The notes under the pieces: model-generated
Seen by the model: the letters and a program-made list of their open reading frames with translations, nothing else
Database searches by the model: none
What the model was told of the DNA's origin: nothing
Translations under genes and position numbers: made by a program
Assembly (NCBI GenBank): GCA_902614085.1
Contig: CACMJS010000006.1
Span: 1 to 32,231, forward strand
Origin: an uncultured Alphaproteobacteria bacterium
GTDB taxonomy: Bacteria; Pseudomonadota; Alphaproteobacteria; HIMB59; GCA-002718135
Direction of reading: 5' to 3'
DNA length: 32,231 bases
Part shown: positions 22,894 through 31,671 of the stretch, piece by piece
Numbering within the stretch: the stretch's first letter is position 1
Layout of the letters: the number at the start of each line of letters is the position of its first letter

Positions 22894-25072
22894 ATCCAAT
22901 TTAGATAAAATTCTTAGTGAAAAATATCTTTCTTATGCAATATCAACTATAGTTTCAAGGTCGTTACCTGATGTAAGAGATGGTTTAAAACCTGTTCACC
23001 GCAGAATAATTTATTCAATGTATCAACTAAAACTTTTCAAAAGTTCAAGTTATAAAAAATGTGCAAGAATTGTTGGTGATGTGATGGGTAAATTTCATCC
23101 TCATGGCGATCAAGCTATTTATGATAGCTTAGTAAGAATGGCGCAGGATTTTTCTACAAGAATTACATTAGTGGATGGCCAGGGTAATTTTGGAAATATT
23201 GATGGTGATAATCCTGCAGCAATGCGGTACACAGAGGCAAGATTACAAGATTATACTAATTATTTTTTTGATGGTATCGAAGAAAACTCTGTAGATTTTA
23301 AAGATAATTATGATGGTCAAAATTTAGAACCAGTGGTTCTACCATCTCAACTTCCTAATATTTTAATTAATGGAGCAATGGGAATAGCTGTGGGAATGGC
23401 CACTAATATTCCTCCTCATAATATTGTTGAATTAATCGATGCATTAAAATTAATAATAAAAAAAGATAAAGCTTCCCTAACTGAAATTTTAAAAATTATT
23501 AATGGACCAGACCTTCCTACAGGTGGTGAAATAATTTTAGATAGTAATGAAAAAAAGCAAATTTATAAGAATGGCAAGGGATCATTTAATATTAATGCCA
23601 AATACCAAATAGAAGAATTGAAAAATGGTTTGTATCAAATCATTATTACTGAAATTCCATATCAAGTTAATAAAGTTAAAATAATCGAACAACTTGCTAA
23701 TAACATAAATAATAAAAAATTACCTTTAGATGATGTAGTTGATGAATCTGATGAAAATATAAGAATAGTTTTAAAACCTAAGACTAGAAATATTGATGCA
23801 GAAAAATTAATAAGCTTATGTTTTAAATTAACTGACTTATCTATTAAGTACTCTTGTAATTTTAATGTTTTAATTGATGGTATAGAGCCTAAACAAATTG
23901 GAATCATTGAAATACTTTCTAATTTTTTACATCATAGAAAAAATACCATTAAAAGAAAATCCAAATTTAATATTGAAAAAATAAAAAAAAGATTAGAAAT
24001 TCTCAAGGGTTATCAAATTGTTTTTAAAAATTTAAATTCTATAATTAAAATAATAAGAACAAAGGATAATCCTAAAAAAGAATTAATTAAAAAATATAAA
24101 TTATCAGATTTACAATGTGAATCAATTTTAAGTATGCGTTTAGGATCCCTTAGAAAGATTGATGAAAAAAATATTAAAGATGAAATCCAAAAATTAAACG
24201 AAGAGTTAAAATATCTTAATAAATTAATAAAAGATAAAAAAACATTAGATAAATTTATAGTAAGTGAATTAGATCTTATAAAGAGTGAATTAGATACTGA
24301 TATAAAGGAGAGAAAATCTTTAATTTCATCAGAACAAAATAATAATACTGATATTAGCATTGATGAATTTAAAGAAATTGAAAAATTTACAGTTATTATT
24401 AATAAGGATTTTCAGCTCAAGAGAATTAAAGAAATAACTGATGAAAAGGAAATTGAAAAAATAAAAAAAGAAAATCTATTTTCAGTTAATTTAAATTCAA
24501 ATCAAAAAATACTTTTGTTTGTTTCTTCTGGTAAAGTTTACACAATAGATCCAAATATTTTACCAGGTGGAAATAGTAATCCTAAATCATTTATTTATTT
24601 TGTCGATAGTATGCCGAATGATAAGGTTGCTGGGTTACTTTCATCAATCGATGAAGAGCTCTTAATTGTATCCAAAAATGGTAAAGGATTTATTAGTAAT
24701 ACTGAATCTCTTGTAACTAATCAAAAGAAAGGCAAGCAATTATTTAATTTAAAAAATAATGATATCGTAATTAAAGTATTAAACCTTACAAAAAAACATA
24801 TTGCTTGTGTTACAAAGTTGCAAAAAATGCTAATTTTTGAAATAGATGCTTTGCCAAAATTACAAAAGGGTGGGGGAGTTCAATTAATTAAAATCAAGAA
24901 AGATGATTTTTTATCGGATGTCACTCAATTAACCATTGAAGATGGTTTAGAATGGAGCACTGGTTCTAAAAATAGAAAATTGGATGATGTTGAGTTTTGG
25001 ATTGGAAAGAGAGCTCAGGCTGGAAAAAAAGTTCCTAAGTTTTTCAATAAAAATCAGAAATTTGATGGTTAA
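22877..25072 (+). CDS. parC: DNA topoisomerase IV subunit A ParC
   Basis: Cutting subunit of topoisomerase IV, which unlinks daughter chromosomes. At 731 aa with the end segment FWIGKRAQAGKKVPKFF it is ParC and not the longer GyrA. The catalytic tyrosine is Y118 in AAMRYTEARL; the quinolone-determining stretch is GKFHPHGDQAIYDSL. Residue Q79 stands where E. coli ParC has S80, and D83 where it has E84. The start overlaps recO by 17 bases. It appears to be the last gene of the housekeeping block; 51 AT-rich bases with no clear terminator separate it from dctQ. Confidence 0.95.
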   Translation: MNKIIESNLDKILSEKYLSYAISTIVSRSLPDVRDGLKPVHRRIIYSMYQLKLFKSSSYKKCARIVGDVMGKFHPHGDQAIYDSLVRMAQDFSTRITLVDGQGNFGNIDGDNPAAMRYTEARLQDYTNYFFDGIEENSVDFKDNYDGQNLEPVVLPSQLPNILINGAMGIAVGMATNIPPHNIVELIDALKLIIKKDKASLTEILKIINGPDLPTGGEIILDSNEKKQIYKNGKGSFNINAKYQIEELKNGLYQIIITEIPYQVNKVKIIEQLANNINNKKLPLDDVVDESDENIRIVLKPKTRNIDAEKLISLCFKLTDLSIKYSCNFNVLIDGIEPKQIGIIEILSNFLHHRKNTIKRKSKFNIEKIKKRLEILKGYQIVFKNLNSIIKIIRTKDNPKKELIKKYKLSDLQCESILSMRLGSLRKIDEKNIKDEIQKLNEELKYLNKLIKDKKTLDKFIVSELDLIKSELDTDIKERKSLISSEQNNNTDISIDEFKEIEKFTVIINKDFQLKRIKEITDEKEIEKIKKENLFSVNLNSNQKILLFVSSGKVYTIDPNILPGGNSNPKSFIYFVDSMPNDKVAGLLSSIDEELLIVSKNGKGFISNTESLVTNQKKGKQLFNLKNNDIVIKVLNLTKKHIACVTKLQKMLIFEIDALPKLQKGGGVQLIKIKKDDFLSDVTQLTIEDGLEWSTGSKNRKLDDVEFWIGKRAQAGKKVPKFFNKNQKFDG

Positions 25073-25123
25073 ATTTATTTATTTCAATATATTTATGTTT
25101 GTTATTACATTCTAAATATAAGT

Positions 25124-25627
25124 ATGAAAAAAATTTCTCTTATTTTAAGCACTATTAATAAATATGCAGGATATTTTTGTGCTTCTCTTGTTGTTCTTAT
25201 GACCATTAACGTTTTTTTAGTAGTTGTACTAAGATATTTGTTTGGCATTAGTTTTATATGGATGCAAGAAACCTATGTTTGGATGCATGCCTATATTTTT
25301 ATGGCTGGTGCCGGCTTTACCTATCTAAACGATGATCATGTACGAATTGATATAATTTATAGAAATTCATCCAAATTATATCGTTCAATCGTTGACTTAG
25401 TAGGTAACATAGTTTTGCTATTACCGTTTTTGTATATTATTTGGTCTTATAGCTTTCCTTTTGTTTACAAATCTTGGCAAATGAATGAAGTATCGAGAGA
25501 AGCTGGAGGATTGACTATGATTTTTTTATTAAAATTAGCAATTCTAATTTTTGCCTTTCTTCTTTTCATACAAGTGATTTCAAAAATTATTAATAATTTT
25601 ATCAATTTAAATTCGAATGACTCCTGA
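25124..25627 (+). CDS. dctQ: TRAP transporter small membrane subunit DctQ
   Basis: Small membrane subunit (167 aa) of a sodium-driven TRAP importer for organic acids. Four hydrophobic helices are seen at about residues 15-37, 45-65, 88-110 and 127-150. The family motif around ETYVWMHAYIFMAGAGFTYL and DDHVRIDI is clear. It overlaps dctM by 11 bases, ensuring joint translation. The matching binding protein is on the opposite strand at 27041-28153, an unusual split. Confidence 0.93.
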   Translation: MKKISLILSTINKYAGYFCASLVVLMTINVFLVVVLRYLFGISFIWMQETYVWMHAYIFMAGAGFTYLNDDHVRIDIIYRNSSKLYRSIVDLVGNIVLLLPFLYIIWSYSFPFVYKSWQMNEVSREAGGLTMIFLLKLAILIFAFLLFIQVISKIINNFINLNSNDS

Positions 25628-26990
25628 AGTATTAGCAGTAATAATGTTTTTAACAACTTTGTTGTTTTTATTATTTGGTTTTCCTGTTGCCTTTACTTTA
25701 GCGGGATCATCTTTAATTTTTGCTTTTGTGGGTGATTTATTAGGAGTTTTTAACTTTAAAATGCTTCTTTTCTTCCCTCAAAGAATTTATGGTGTGATGA
25801 TCAATGAAGCTTTAGTTGCAGTACCTCTATTTATTTTTATGGGAGTAATGCTGGAAAAAACAAAAATTGCAGCTAAGCTTTTAGAGTCTATCGGAGATTT
25901 GTTTGGTTCAGTAAGAGGTGGATTAGGTATTGGTGTTATCTTAGTTGGGATGTTGCTGGCTGCCTCTACAGGAATCGTTGGAGCAACAGTTGTAACTATG
26001 GGTATGCTTGCATTGCCGAGTATGCTCAAAGCAGGTTATGACGAAAAAATTGCTACGGGAACAATTTGTGCGTCAGGAACCTTAGGACAAATAATACCTC
26101 CTTCAATTGTTTTAATACTGCTAGCAGAAATGTTGCAAGGGGCAAACGAAGAAGCTGGCCTTTTAACAGGAGACTTAGCACCACTACCAGTCACTGCAAT
26201 TGATTTATTTGCCGGAGCTCTTTTACCTGGTTTAATGTTGGTTGGATTTTTTATCATTTATATTCTTTTTACTGCTAGATTACATCCAGATAAATTACCT
26301 CTTAAAATTACTAATAAACCTAAAGCTGAAATATGGAAAAATGCTTTGTTTGAAGTAATTCCACCTATATTTTTAATTTTAGCTGTTCTTGGATCAATTT
26401 TTCTTGGTATAGCAACCCCAACTGAATCTGCTTCTGTAGGTGCTGCAGGTGCTGCTATTTTAGCTTTATTAAGAAGGGATCTAAATCTTAAAAATATTTC
26501 AGAAGCAGCAATTACGACAGTAAAAATGAGTTCATTTGTTTTTATTATTTTAATTGGAGCATCTATGTTTTCTTTAGTATTCAGAGGATTTCAAGGAGAT
26601 GAAATGATTAGTAATTTTTTAACTAATATACCTGGTGGAGAATATGGTGCTTTAATTATAGTAATGTTAACTATTTTTATATTGGGTTTTTTCCTGGACT
26701 ATATTGAAATTATATTTGTTATTATCCCATTGGTAGGACCAGGATTAATTGCCAACGGTGCTGATCCTTTATGGTTGGGAATTTTAATTTCTCTTAATTT
26801 GCAAACAAGTTTTCTAACGCCTCCATTTGGCTTTTCATTATTTTTTTTAAGAGGTGTTGCTCCAGAGAATGTAAAAACATCTAATATATATGCTGGTGTT
26901 ATTCCTTTTATTTTTATACAGATACTTGCAATAATCTTAGTATTCGTATTCCCGCAAATAGCAACATGGCTTCCAAGGTTAATAAACTAA
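25617..26990 (+). CDS. dctM: TRAP transporter large membrane subunit DctM
   Basis: The transport channel of the TRAP system (457 aa; about 12 membrane helices). Family landmarks are FGFPVAFTLAGSS near the start, VPLFIFMGVMLEKTKIA, the GIVGATVVTMGMLALPSML loop, CASGTLGQIIPPSIVLI and LQTSFLTPPFGFSLFFLRG. The last two are the characteristic substrate- and sodium-site regions. It begins in the end of dctQ. A hairpin (26996-27019) lies 6 bases after its stop and separates it from convergent dctP. Confidence 0.95.
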   Translation: MTPEVLAVIMFLTTLLFLLFGFPVAFTLAGSSLIFAFVGDLLGVFNFKMLLFFPQRIYGVMINEALVAVPLFIFMGVMLEKTKIAAKLLESIGDLFGSVRGGLGIGVILVGMLLAASTGIVGATVVTMGMLALPSMLKAGYDEKIATGTICASGTLGQIIPPSIVLILLAEMLQGANEEAGLLTGDLAPLPVTAIDLFAGALLPGLMLVGFFIIYILFTARLHPDKLPLKITNKPKAEIWKNALFEVIPPIFLILAVLGSIFLGIATPTESASVGAAGAAILALLRRDLNLKNISEAAITTVKMSSFVFIILIGASMFSLVFRGFQGDEMISNFLTNIPGGEYGALIIVMLTIFILGFFLDYIEIIFVIIPLVGPGLIANGADPLWLGILISLNLQTSFLTPPFGFSLFFLRGVAPENVKTSNIYAGVIPFIFIQILAIILVFVFPQIATWLPRLIN

Positions 26991-26995
26991 AAAAA

Positions 26996-27019
26996 AAGAG
27001 GTCTCTAAAGAGACCTCTT
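26996..27019 (-). terminator. Shared terminator between dctM and dctP, strongest for the - strand
   Basis: AAGAGGTCTC (26996-27005) and GAGACCTCTT (27010-27019) form a perfect 10-bp stem with a TAAA loop. On the - strand the hairpin is followed by a run of eight or more T (the A-run at about 26989-26997 on +), a textbook rho-independent terminator for dctP. On the + strand it is followed only by CAAAATT, so for dctM it would be a weaker terminator. Confidence 0.88.
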
Positions 27020-27040
27020 CAAAATTAAAAACTTAAGATA

Positions 27041-28153
27041 TTATACTGAATCAGGAAATTTAAATGGTAAATCTCTTATACGTGAGAAGTTTTGCTCACC
27101 TTTGGTAAACCATTCTTTAATAACTTTTCTGAAAGATAATAAATGATTTGTTATAGCTTTTGTTTCAGAGTTAATTGAACCTCTCTCAAAAACAACTTCA
27201 CCTGCTGCATTACCAAGAGCTATCAAAACCTCATCTGGGAAAGTTTTAATTTCAACATTATGTTCATTAACAAGTTTTTGTAATGCCGGTCCATTGATAG
27301 CTTGGAAACGACTAAATACAGTCATGTTAAAAGATTTAGCTAAATCATCAATTAAACCTTGAGTATCACTATCAAGTGCTTCCCACGCTTTAAGATCCAT
27401 AGATAAATCTAAAAGAGTAGATGGTTCATGCCATCCTGGTCCATAATAATACTTTGCAGCTTGATATAATCCAGCACCTAAATCTGCAGCTGGACATATC
27501 CATTCTGCTGCATCAACAGCACCAGAAGTTAAAGCTGGTAAAACATCAGGTCCTGCTAGCAATACAGGTGTAGCTCCAAGCTTTTCAATAGTTCTACCAC
27601 CTAAGCCAGGCATTCTCATTTTTAGACCTTTATAATCATCAGGAGTATTGATTTCTTTATTAAACCAACCACCCATTTGGTTTCCTGTGTTGCCCATAGG
27701 TAAAAATTTAACACCAAGTGCATTATAAATTTTGTCAGCAGCTTCAATACCACCTCCATAATAACACCATGCATTTTGCTCCATTGCATTCATTCCAAAT
27801 GGGCAAGTTGCTACGAACTCAATTGCATCAGATAGGTTTGGCCAATAGTAAGGCGCTCCATAAGCTGCTTGAGCTGCACCAGATCTTACTGCATCTAATG
27901 CTTCAAGTCCTGGAACAAGTTCGCCAGCATGATAAACTTTAACTTTAAGCTTTTCAGAATATCTATTTATGTTATCTCCAAAACCCTGAATAGCTTGTCC
28001 TAAGGGACCAGCTTTACCAAAAGCACTACAAATGATCCACTCTTGATGACCGCCAGCTATTGCTGGAGCTGCTAAAGTAGAAGCACCAACTGCAGCAGCA
28101 CCTGCTACACCTGCTTTCTTTAGAAACTCACGTCTTTTTAAATTTTTTTTCAT
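27041..28153 (-). CDS. dctP: TRAP transporter periplasmic binding protein, TakP-like, Tat-exported
   Basis: Periplasmic receptor for the TRAP system (370 aa). The N-terminus has a twin-arginine signal, KRREFLKKAG (R7-R8), then a hydrophobic stretch and an APAIAGG cut site near residue 33. TakP-type blocks are visible: PGLEALDAVRSGAAQAAYG, KGLKMRMPGLGGRTIEKLGA, LTSGAVDAAEW and YYYGPGWHEPS. TakP binds 2-oxo acids such as pyruvate with sodium; related proteins bind other carboxylates. A strong ribosome site GGGAGGA (28163-28157 on the - strand) precedes the ATG. A palindromic candidate operator lies about 40-60 bases upstream. Confidence 0.93.
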   Translation of the reverse strand: MKKNLKRREFLKKAGVAGAAAVGASTLAAPAIAGGHQEWIICSAFGKAGPLGQAIQGFGDNINRYSEKLKVKVYHAGELVPGLEALDAVRSGAAQAAYGAPYYWPNLSDAIEFVATCPFGMNAMEQNAWCYYGGGIEAADKIYNALGVKFLPMGNTGNQMGGWFNKEINTPDDYKGLKMRMPGLGGRTIEKLGATPVLLAGPDVLPALTSGAVDAAEWICPAADLGAGLYQAAKYYYGPGWHEPSTLLDLSMDLKAWEALDSDTQGLIDDLAKSFNMTVFSRFQAINGPALQKLVNEHNVEIKTFPDEVLIALGNAAGEVVFERGSINSETKAITNHLLSFRKVIKEWFTKGEQNFSRIRDLPFKFPDSV

Positions 28154-28189
28154 ATGTCCTCCCGAGATAATATGAATTTATGTCTGAGA

Positions 28190-28216
28190 TTTATACAAAA
28201 ATCACATTTGTATCAA
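28190..28216 (-). promoter_or_regulatory. Candidate dctP promoter with palindromic operator
   Basis: Reading the - strand, TTGATA (28216-28211) and TATAAA (28195-28190) resemble -35 and -10 boxes with a rather short 15-base spacer. Spread over them is a perfect inverted repeat, ATACAAA-N7-TTTGTAT (28193-28213), whose arms overlap both boxes. This is the form of a dimeric repressor site, for example GntR or LacI family, but no regulator gene is in the window. Confidence 0.45.
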
Positions 28217-28279
28217 TTTCTAATGGTATTAAATATTAACAAAAACCAGTAATTCAAACCTTTTTAATTCGTAATTATT

Positions 28280-29455
28280 CTAAAAACTAGATATTCCAGT
28301 CTGATTTTTTCCTAAAATTAATGAATGAATATCTTCTGCGCCTTCGTAAGTTTTAACAGTTTCTAAATTAACTAAATGTCTCATGATATGATATTCTTCT
28401 AATAAGCCATTTGCCCCAAGCATATCACGAGCATTTCTAATTATGTCTAAAGATTTTTTACAGTTATTTTTTTTTAAAATACTAATTGCATTAATGATAT
28501 CTTTTCCTTCATCTAAAGCTTTAGAGCTTAACAGACATGATGCCAGTCCTAGATTTATCTCTATTTGCATTTCAGATAATTTTTTTTGAATTAATTGATT
28601 TGATGCTAAAGGTTTTTTAAACATAATTCTATTTTCTACATAGTCTTTCGCAATTAACCAGCATTCAGATGCTGAACCTAATACTCCCCAGCTAATTCCA
28701 AATCTTGCTTTATTGAGACAACTAAAAACTGATTTCCATCCTTCAGTATTTTGTAAACACAAATTACTTGGAACAAAAACATTATTTAAAATTATTTGCC
28801 CAGTTGGACTGATTTTTAAGCTCGTTTTATTTTCTATTGTTGAAGTATTTAATCCTTCAGTATTTTTTTCAATTATAAAACCTTTGATACTTTTATGATC
28901 TTTATTTTCTTCAATTGCCCAAATAATAAATATATCAGCAATTGGTGCATTCGTAATCCAGTTTTTAGATCCATTTAAAATATATCCATCTTTAGTTTGT
29001 TTAAATGAAGTTTTCATTGAAGCAGGATCAGAACCAGCTTCACTTTCTGTTAAACCAAAGCAACCAATTTTTTCTCCTTTAATTAATTGTGGAAGGTATT
29101 TATCTTTTTGTTCCTGAGATCCAAACTCATTAATTGGATGTATCACGAGGGAAGATTGAACAGATATAGAAGATCTGTAGCTGCTATCTATTTTTTCAAA
29201 TTCATATGTTACTAGTCCATACGCTAGATTTGATGTACCAGAGCCACCATGCGTTTTAACAGTTTGTCCTAAAACTCCAAGTGATCCAAATTTTAGATAC
29301 AGGTCTTGATCAAATTCATTTTTTCTGTTTCTTTCAACTACTGTAGGTTTAAGTTCATTATTACAAAAATCCCTAACATTTTTCTGAATATTACTTTCTT
29401 CCTCACTTAAATGATTTTGAATATAAAATGGATCGAACCAATTATTTTCTTTCAT
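28280..29455 (-). CDS. gcdH: Acyl-CoA dehydrogenase, glutaryl-CoA dehydrogenase-like
   Basis: FAD enzyme that oxidises and decarboxylates glutaryl-CoA to crotonyl-CoA, in lysine and aromatic catabolism (391 aa). GcdH-type features are SSISVQSSLVIHPINEFGS near residues 95-113, the FAD loop CFGLTESEAGSDPASM, and the C-terminal NLETVKTYEGAEDIHSLILG block with catalytic base E371. Other acyl-CoA dehydrogenases place the base or this block differently, which favours GcdH. It is read toward dctP, 126 bases away, and diverges from rpiB by 51 bases. Confidence 0.88.
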   Translation of the reverse strand: MKENNWFDPFYIQNHLSEEESNIQKNVRDFCNNELKPTVVERNRKNEFDQDLYLKFGSLGVLGQTVKTHGGSGTSNLAYGLVTYEFEKIDSSYRSSISVQSSLVIHPINEFGSQEQKDKYLPQLIKGEKIGCFGLTESEAGSDPASMKTSFKQTKDGYILNGSKNWITNAPIADIFIIWAIEENKDHKSIKGFIIEKNTEGLNTSTIENKTSLKISPTGQIILNNVFVPSNLCLQNTEGWKSVFSCLNKARFGISWGVLGSASECWLIAKDYVENRIMFKKPLASNQLIQKKLSEMQIEINLGLASCLLSSKALDEGKDIINAISILKKNNCKKSLDIIRNARDMLGANGLLEEYHIMRHLVNLETVKTYEGAEDIHSLILGKNQTGISSF

Positions 29456-29506
29456 ACAATATTAGCCAATATCATCATTTTAATGTAAATAACCACAAAA
29501 ATTATT

Positions 29507-29926
29507 ATGCAAAATAAGAATATATACATTGCTTCAGACCATGCTGGATTTGACCTCAAAACCAAATTGTTAAAGAATTTTCCAAAAATTAATGATTTAG
29601 GAACAAAGACAGATGAGAGTGTTGACTATCCTGATTTTGCACACAAATTAACAAGAGAAGTTCTTAAGAATAAGAAAAACGTTGGTATTCTAATCTGTGG
29701 AACTGGTGTTGGTATGAGTATTGCAGCTAATAGAAAAAAAGGAATTAGGGCTGGTCTTGCTAATAATTCAAAAATAGCAAGATTGATAAGAAAGCACAAT
29801 GATGCTAATGTACTTGTTTTACCAGGTAGATTTATAAATACTAGCGAGGCAAAAAAAAGTGTTCAGGCTTTTCTTTCTACAAAGTTTGAGTCAGGACGAC
29901 ATAAAAGAAGGATTAAAAAAATATGA
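29507..29926 (+). CDS. rpiB: Ribose-5-phosphate isomerase B
   Basis: Interconverts ribose 5-phosphate and ribulose 5-phosphate (139 aa). The family start [10 protein letters not shown] (D11, H12) and active-site C64 in [14 protein letters not shown] are present. The [10 protein letters not shown] block follows. It overlaps glyA by 4 bases, a linkage common in alphaproteobacteria, so it is a housekeeping gene. It would accept ribose 5-phosphate if the C-P lyase route ends there, but there is no sign of specific linkage. Confidence 0.93.
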   Translation: MQNKNIYIASDHAGFDLKTKLLKNFPKINDLGTKTDESVDYPDFAHKLTREVLKNKKNVGILICGTGVGMSIAANRKKGIRAGLANNSKIARLIRKHNDANVLVLPGRFINTSEAKKSVQAFLSTKFESGRHKRRIKKI

Positions 29927-31212
29927 TTTCAGATTTGTTTACTAAAGGAATTAAAGAAGCAGACCCAGAGGTTTATGGGACTTTAAGCCGTGAATTAGAA
30001 AGACAGCAAAACCAAATAGAGTTGATAGCATCTGAAAATATTGCTTCAAGATCAATTTTAAATGCTCAAGGCTCTGTCATGACAAATAAATATGCAGAAG
30101 GGTATCCTGGTAAACGATATTATGGTGGGTGTGAATTTGTTGATCAAGCTGAAGAGATTGCTTTAGAAAGAGTTAAAAAACTTTTTAATTGTAAATTTGC
30201 AAATCTACAACCGCATAGTGGAGCACAGGCAAACCAAGCGGTCTTTCTAGCGTTACTTCAACCACATGACACTATCTTAGGTATGTCTCTTGCATCAGGC
30301 GGTCACTTAACACATGGAGCAAAACCTAATCTATCTGGTAAATGGTTTAATGCTGTTCAATACGGTGTAAAAAAAGATGGCAATGATAAAGATTTAATTG
30401 ATTATGATGAAGTTGAAGCTTTAGCTTTAGAGCATAAACCAAAAATGATAATAGCGGGAGCATCCGCTTATCCTAGAACAATAGATTGGAAAAAATTTAG
30501 AGAAATAGCTGATAAAGTAGGAGCATATTTTTTAGTTGATATGGCTCACTATTCTGGTTTGGTTGCTGGTAAACAATATCCAAATCCGATTGAGCATGCC
30601 CATGTAGTAACTTCAACAACTCACAAAACTTTAAGAGGTGCAAGAAGTGCAATGATTTTAACTAATCATGAAGATTTATATAAAAAAATTAATTCTGCTG
30701 TTTTCCCAGGATTACAAGGTGGTCCACTAATGCATGTAATTGCAGCTAGAGCTGTTTGCTTTGGTGAAGCGCTTAAACCTGAATTCGAAGAATATATTAA
30801 AAATGTAATTGCTAGTGCTAAAGTTATGGCAAAAACTTTAGTTGATAGAGGATTTAGAATTGTTACTGGAGGTACAGATTCACATATAGTTTGGTTAGAC
30901 TTGACACCAAAAGGTTTAACTGGTGATAAAGCTGAAAAAATTTTAGAAGAAGTTGGATTGGCATGTAACAAAAATGCAATTCCATATGATCCTAATCCAC
31001 CAAAAATAACTAGTGGACTTAGATTTGGTACTGCAGCTGCTACGACCAGAGGTTTTAATCAGAAAGATTTTGAACAAGTTGGAAATATGATTGCTGATAT
31101 TTTAGATAGTCTTTTACTTGAAGAAAATGAGAGAAATGTAGTTTTTAATAAAACAAGAAAAGATGTAATTGAGCTTTGCAAAAAATATCCAATTTATAGT
31201 GAGGCATTTTAA
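29923..31212 (+). CDS. glyA: Serine hydroxymethyltransferase GlyA
   Basis: PLP enzyme that swaps serine and glycine while loading tetrahydrofolate with a one-carbon unit (429 aa, full length). The PLP lysine is K235 in [12 protein letters not shown]. Other signatures are [25 protein letters not shown], and [16 protein letters not shown]. It starts within the end of rpiB and its stop is immediately followed by the nrdR ATG. No glycine riboswitch can be placed upstream because the two genes overlap. Confidence 0.97.
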   Translation: MISDLFTKGIKEADPEVYGTLSRELERQQNQIELIASENIASRSILNAQGSVMTNKYAEGYPGKRYYGGCEFVDQAEEIALERVKKLFNCKFANLQPHSGAQANQAVFLALLQPHDTILGMSLASGGHLTHGAKPNLSGKWFNAVQYGVKKDGNDKDLIDYDEVEALALEHKPKMIIAGASAYPRTIDWKKFREIADKVGAYFLVDMAHYSGLVAGKQYPNPIEHAHVVTSTTHKTLRGARSAMILTNHEDLYKKINSAVFPGLQGGPLMHVIAARAVCFGEALKPEFEEYIKNVIASAKVMAKTLVDRGFRIVTGGTDSHIVWLDLTPKGLTGDKAEKILEEVGLACNKNAIPYDPNPPKITSGLRFGTAAATTRGFNQKDFEQVGNMIADILDSLLLEENERNVVFNKTRKDVIELCKKYPIYSEAF

Positions 31213-31665
31213 ATGAGATGCCCCTTCTGTAGTAATGAAGATACACAAGTAAAAGACTCAAGACCTACAGAAGATAATACAGCTATAAGAAGAAGAAGAG
31301 TTTGTGATGCTTGTGGTTCTAGATTTACAACTTTTGAGAGAATTCAGCTAAGAGATTTGGTCGTAATGAAAAGTAATGGTCAAAAAGAAAATTTTGATAG
31401 AGATAAAATGTATAGATCTCTTTCATTAGCTTTAAGAAAAAGAAATGTTGATAATGAAAAAATTGAAAAAATTGTTAATGCTATTGTAAGAAAATTAGAA
31501 AACTCAGGTGAAACTGATATAAAATCTAATATTATCGGTCAGTACATTATGGAAGCTTTAATGCATTTAGATCAGGTAGCATACGTCAGATTTGCATCTG
31601 TTTACAAAAATTTTAGAGAAGCAAAAGATTTTGAAGATTTCTTAGGTAATTTAGAAGATAAATAA
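31213..31665 (+). CDS. nrdR: Transcriptional repressor NrdR
   Basis: Repressor of ribonucleotide reductase genes that senses ATP/dATP (150 aa). The zinc ribbon has C3, C6, C31 and C34 (MRCPFC and [13 protein letters not shown]), followed by the ATP-cone domain ([20 protein letters not shown]). It directly abuts glyA and precedes ribD by 6 bases, the usual glyA-nrdR-ribD alphaproteobacterial order. No NrdR box was looked for beyond this window. Confidence 0.97.
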   Translation: MRCPFCSNEDTQVKDSRPTEDNTAIRRRRVCDACGSRFTTFERIQLRDLVVMKSNGQKENFDRDKMYRSLSLALRKRNVDNEKIEKIVNAIVRKLENSGETDIKSNIIGQYIMEALMHLDQVAYVRFASVYKNFREAKDFEDFLGNLEDK

Positions 31666-31671
31666 TTTTTA

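Noticed and set aside
24013-24360. A 115-codon frame on the - strand inside parC
   Set aside because: It is antisense to an unmistakable ParC coding region, and the peptide is a low-complexity Ser/Leu/Phe/Ile product typical of reading AT-rich genes backwards.
29459-29472. ATATT-AGCC-AATAT inverted repeat between gcdH and rpiB
   Set aside because: Only five A/T pairs, expected often by chance in this base composition.
29507-29926. rpiB as part of the phosphonate pathway
   Set aside because: It is 16 kb away in a standard housekeeping cluster with glyA, nrdR and ribD, so only a general metabolic link can be claimed.
30666-30971. A 101-codon frame on the - strand inside glyA
   Set aside because: Antisense shadow of strongly conserved GlyA; no family motifs and no ribosome site.
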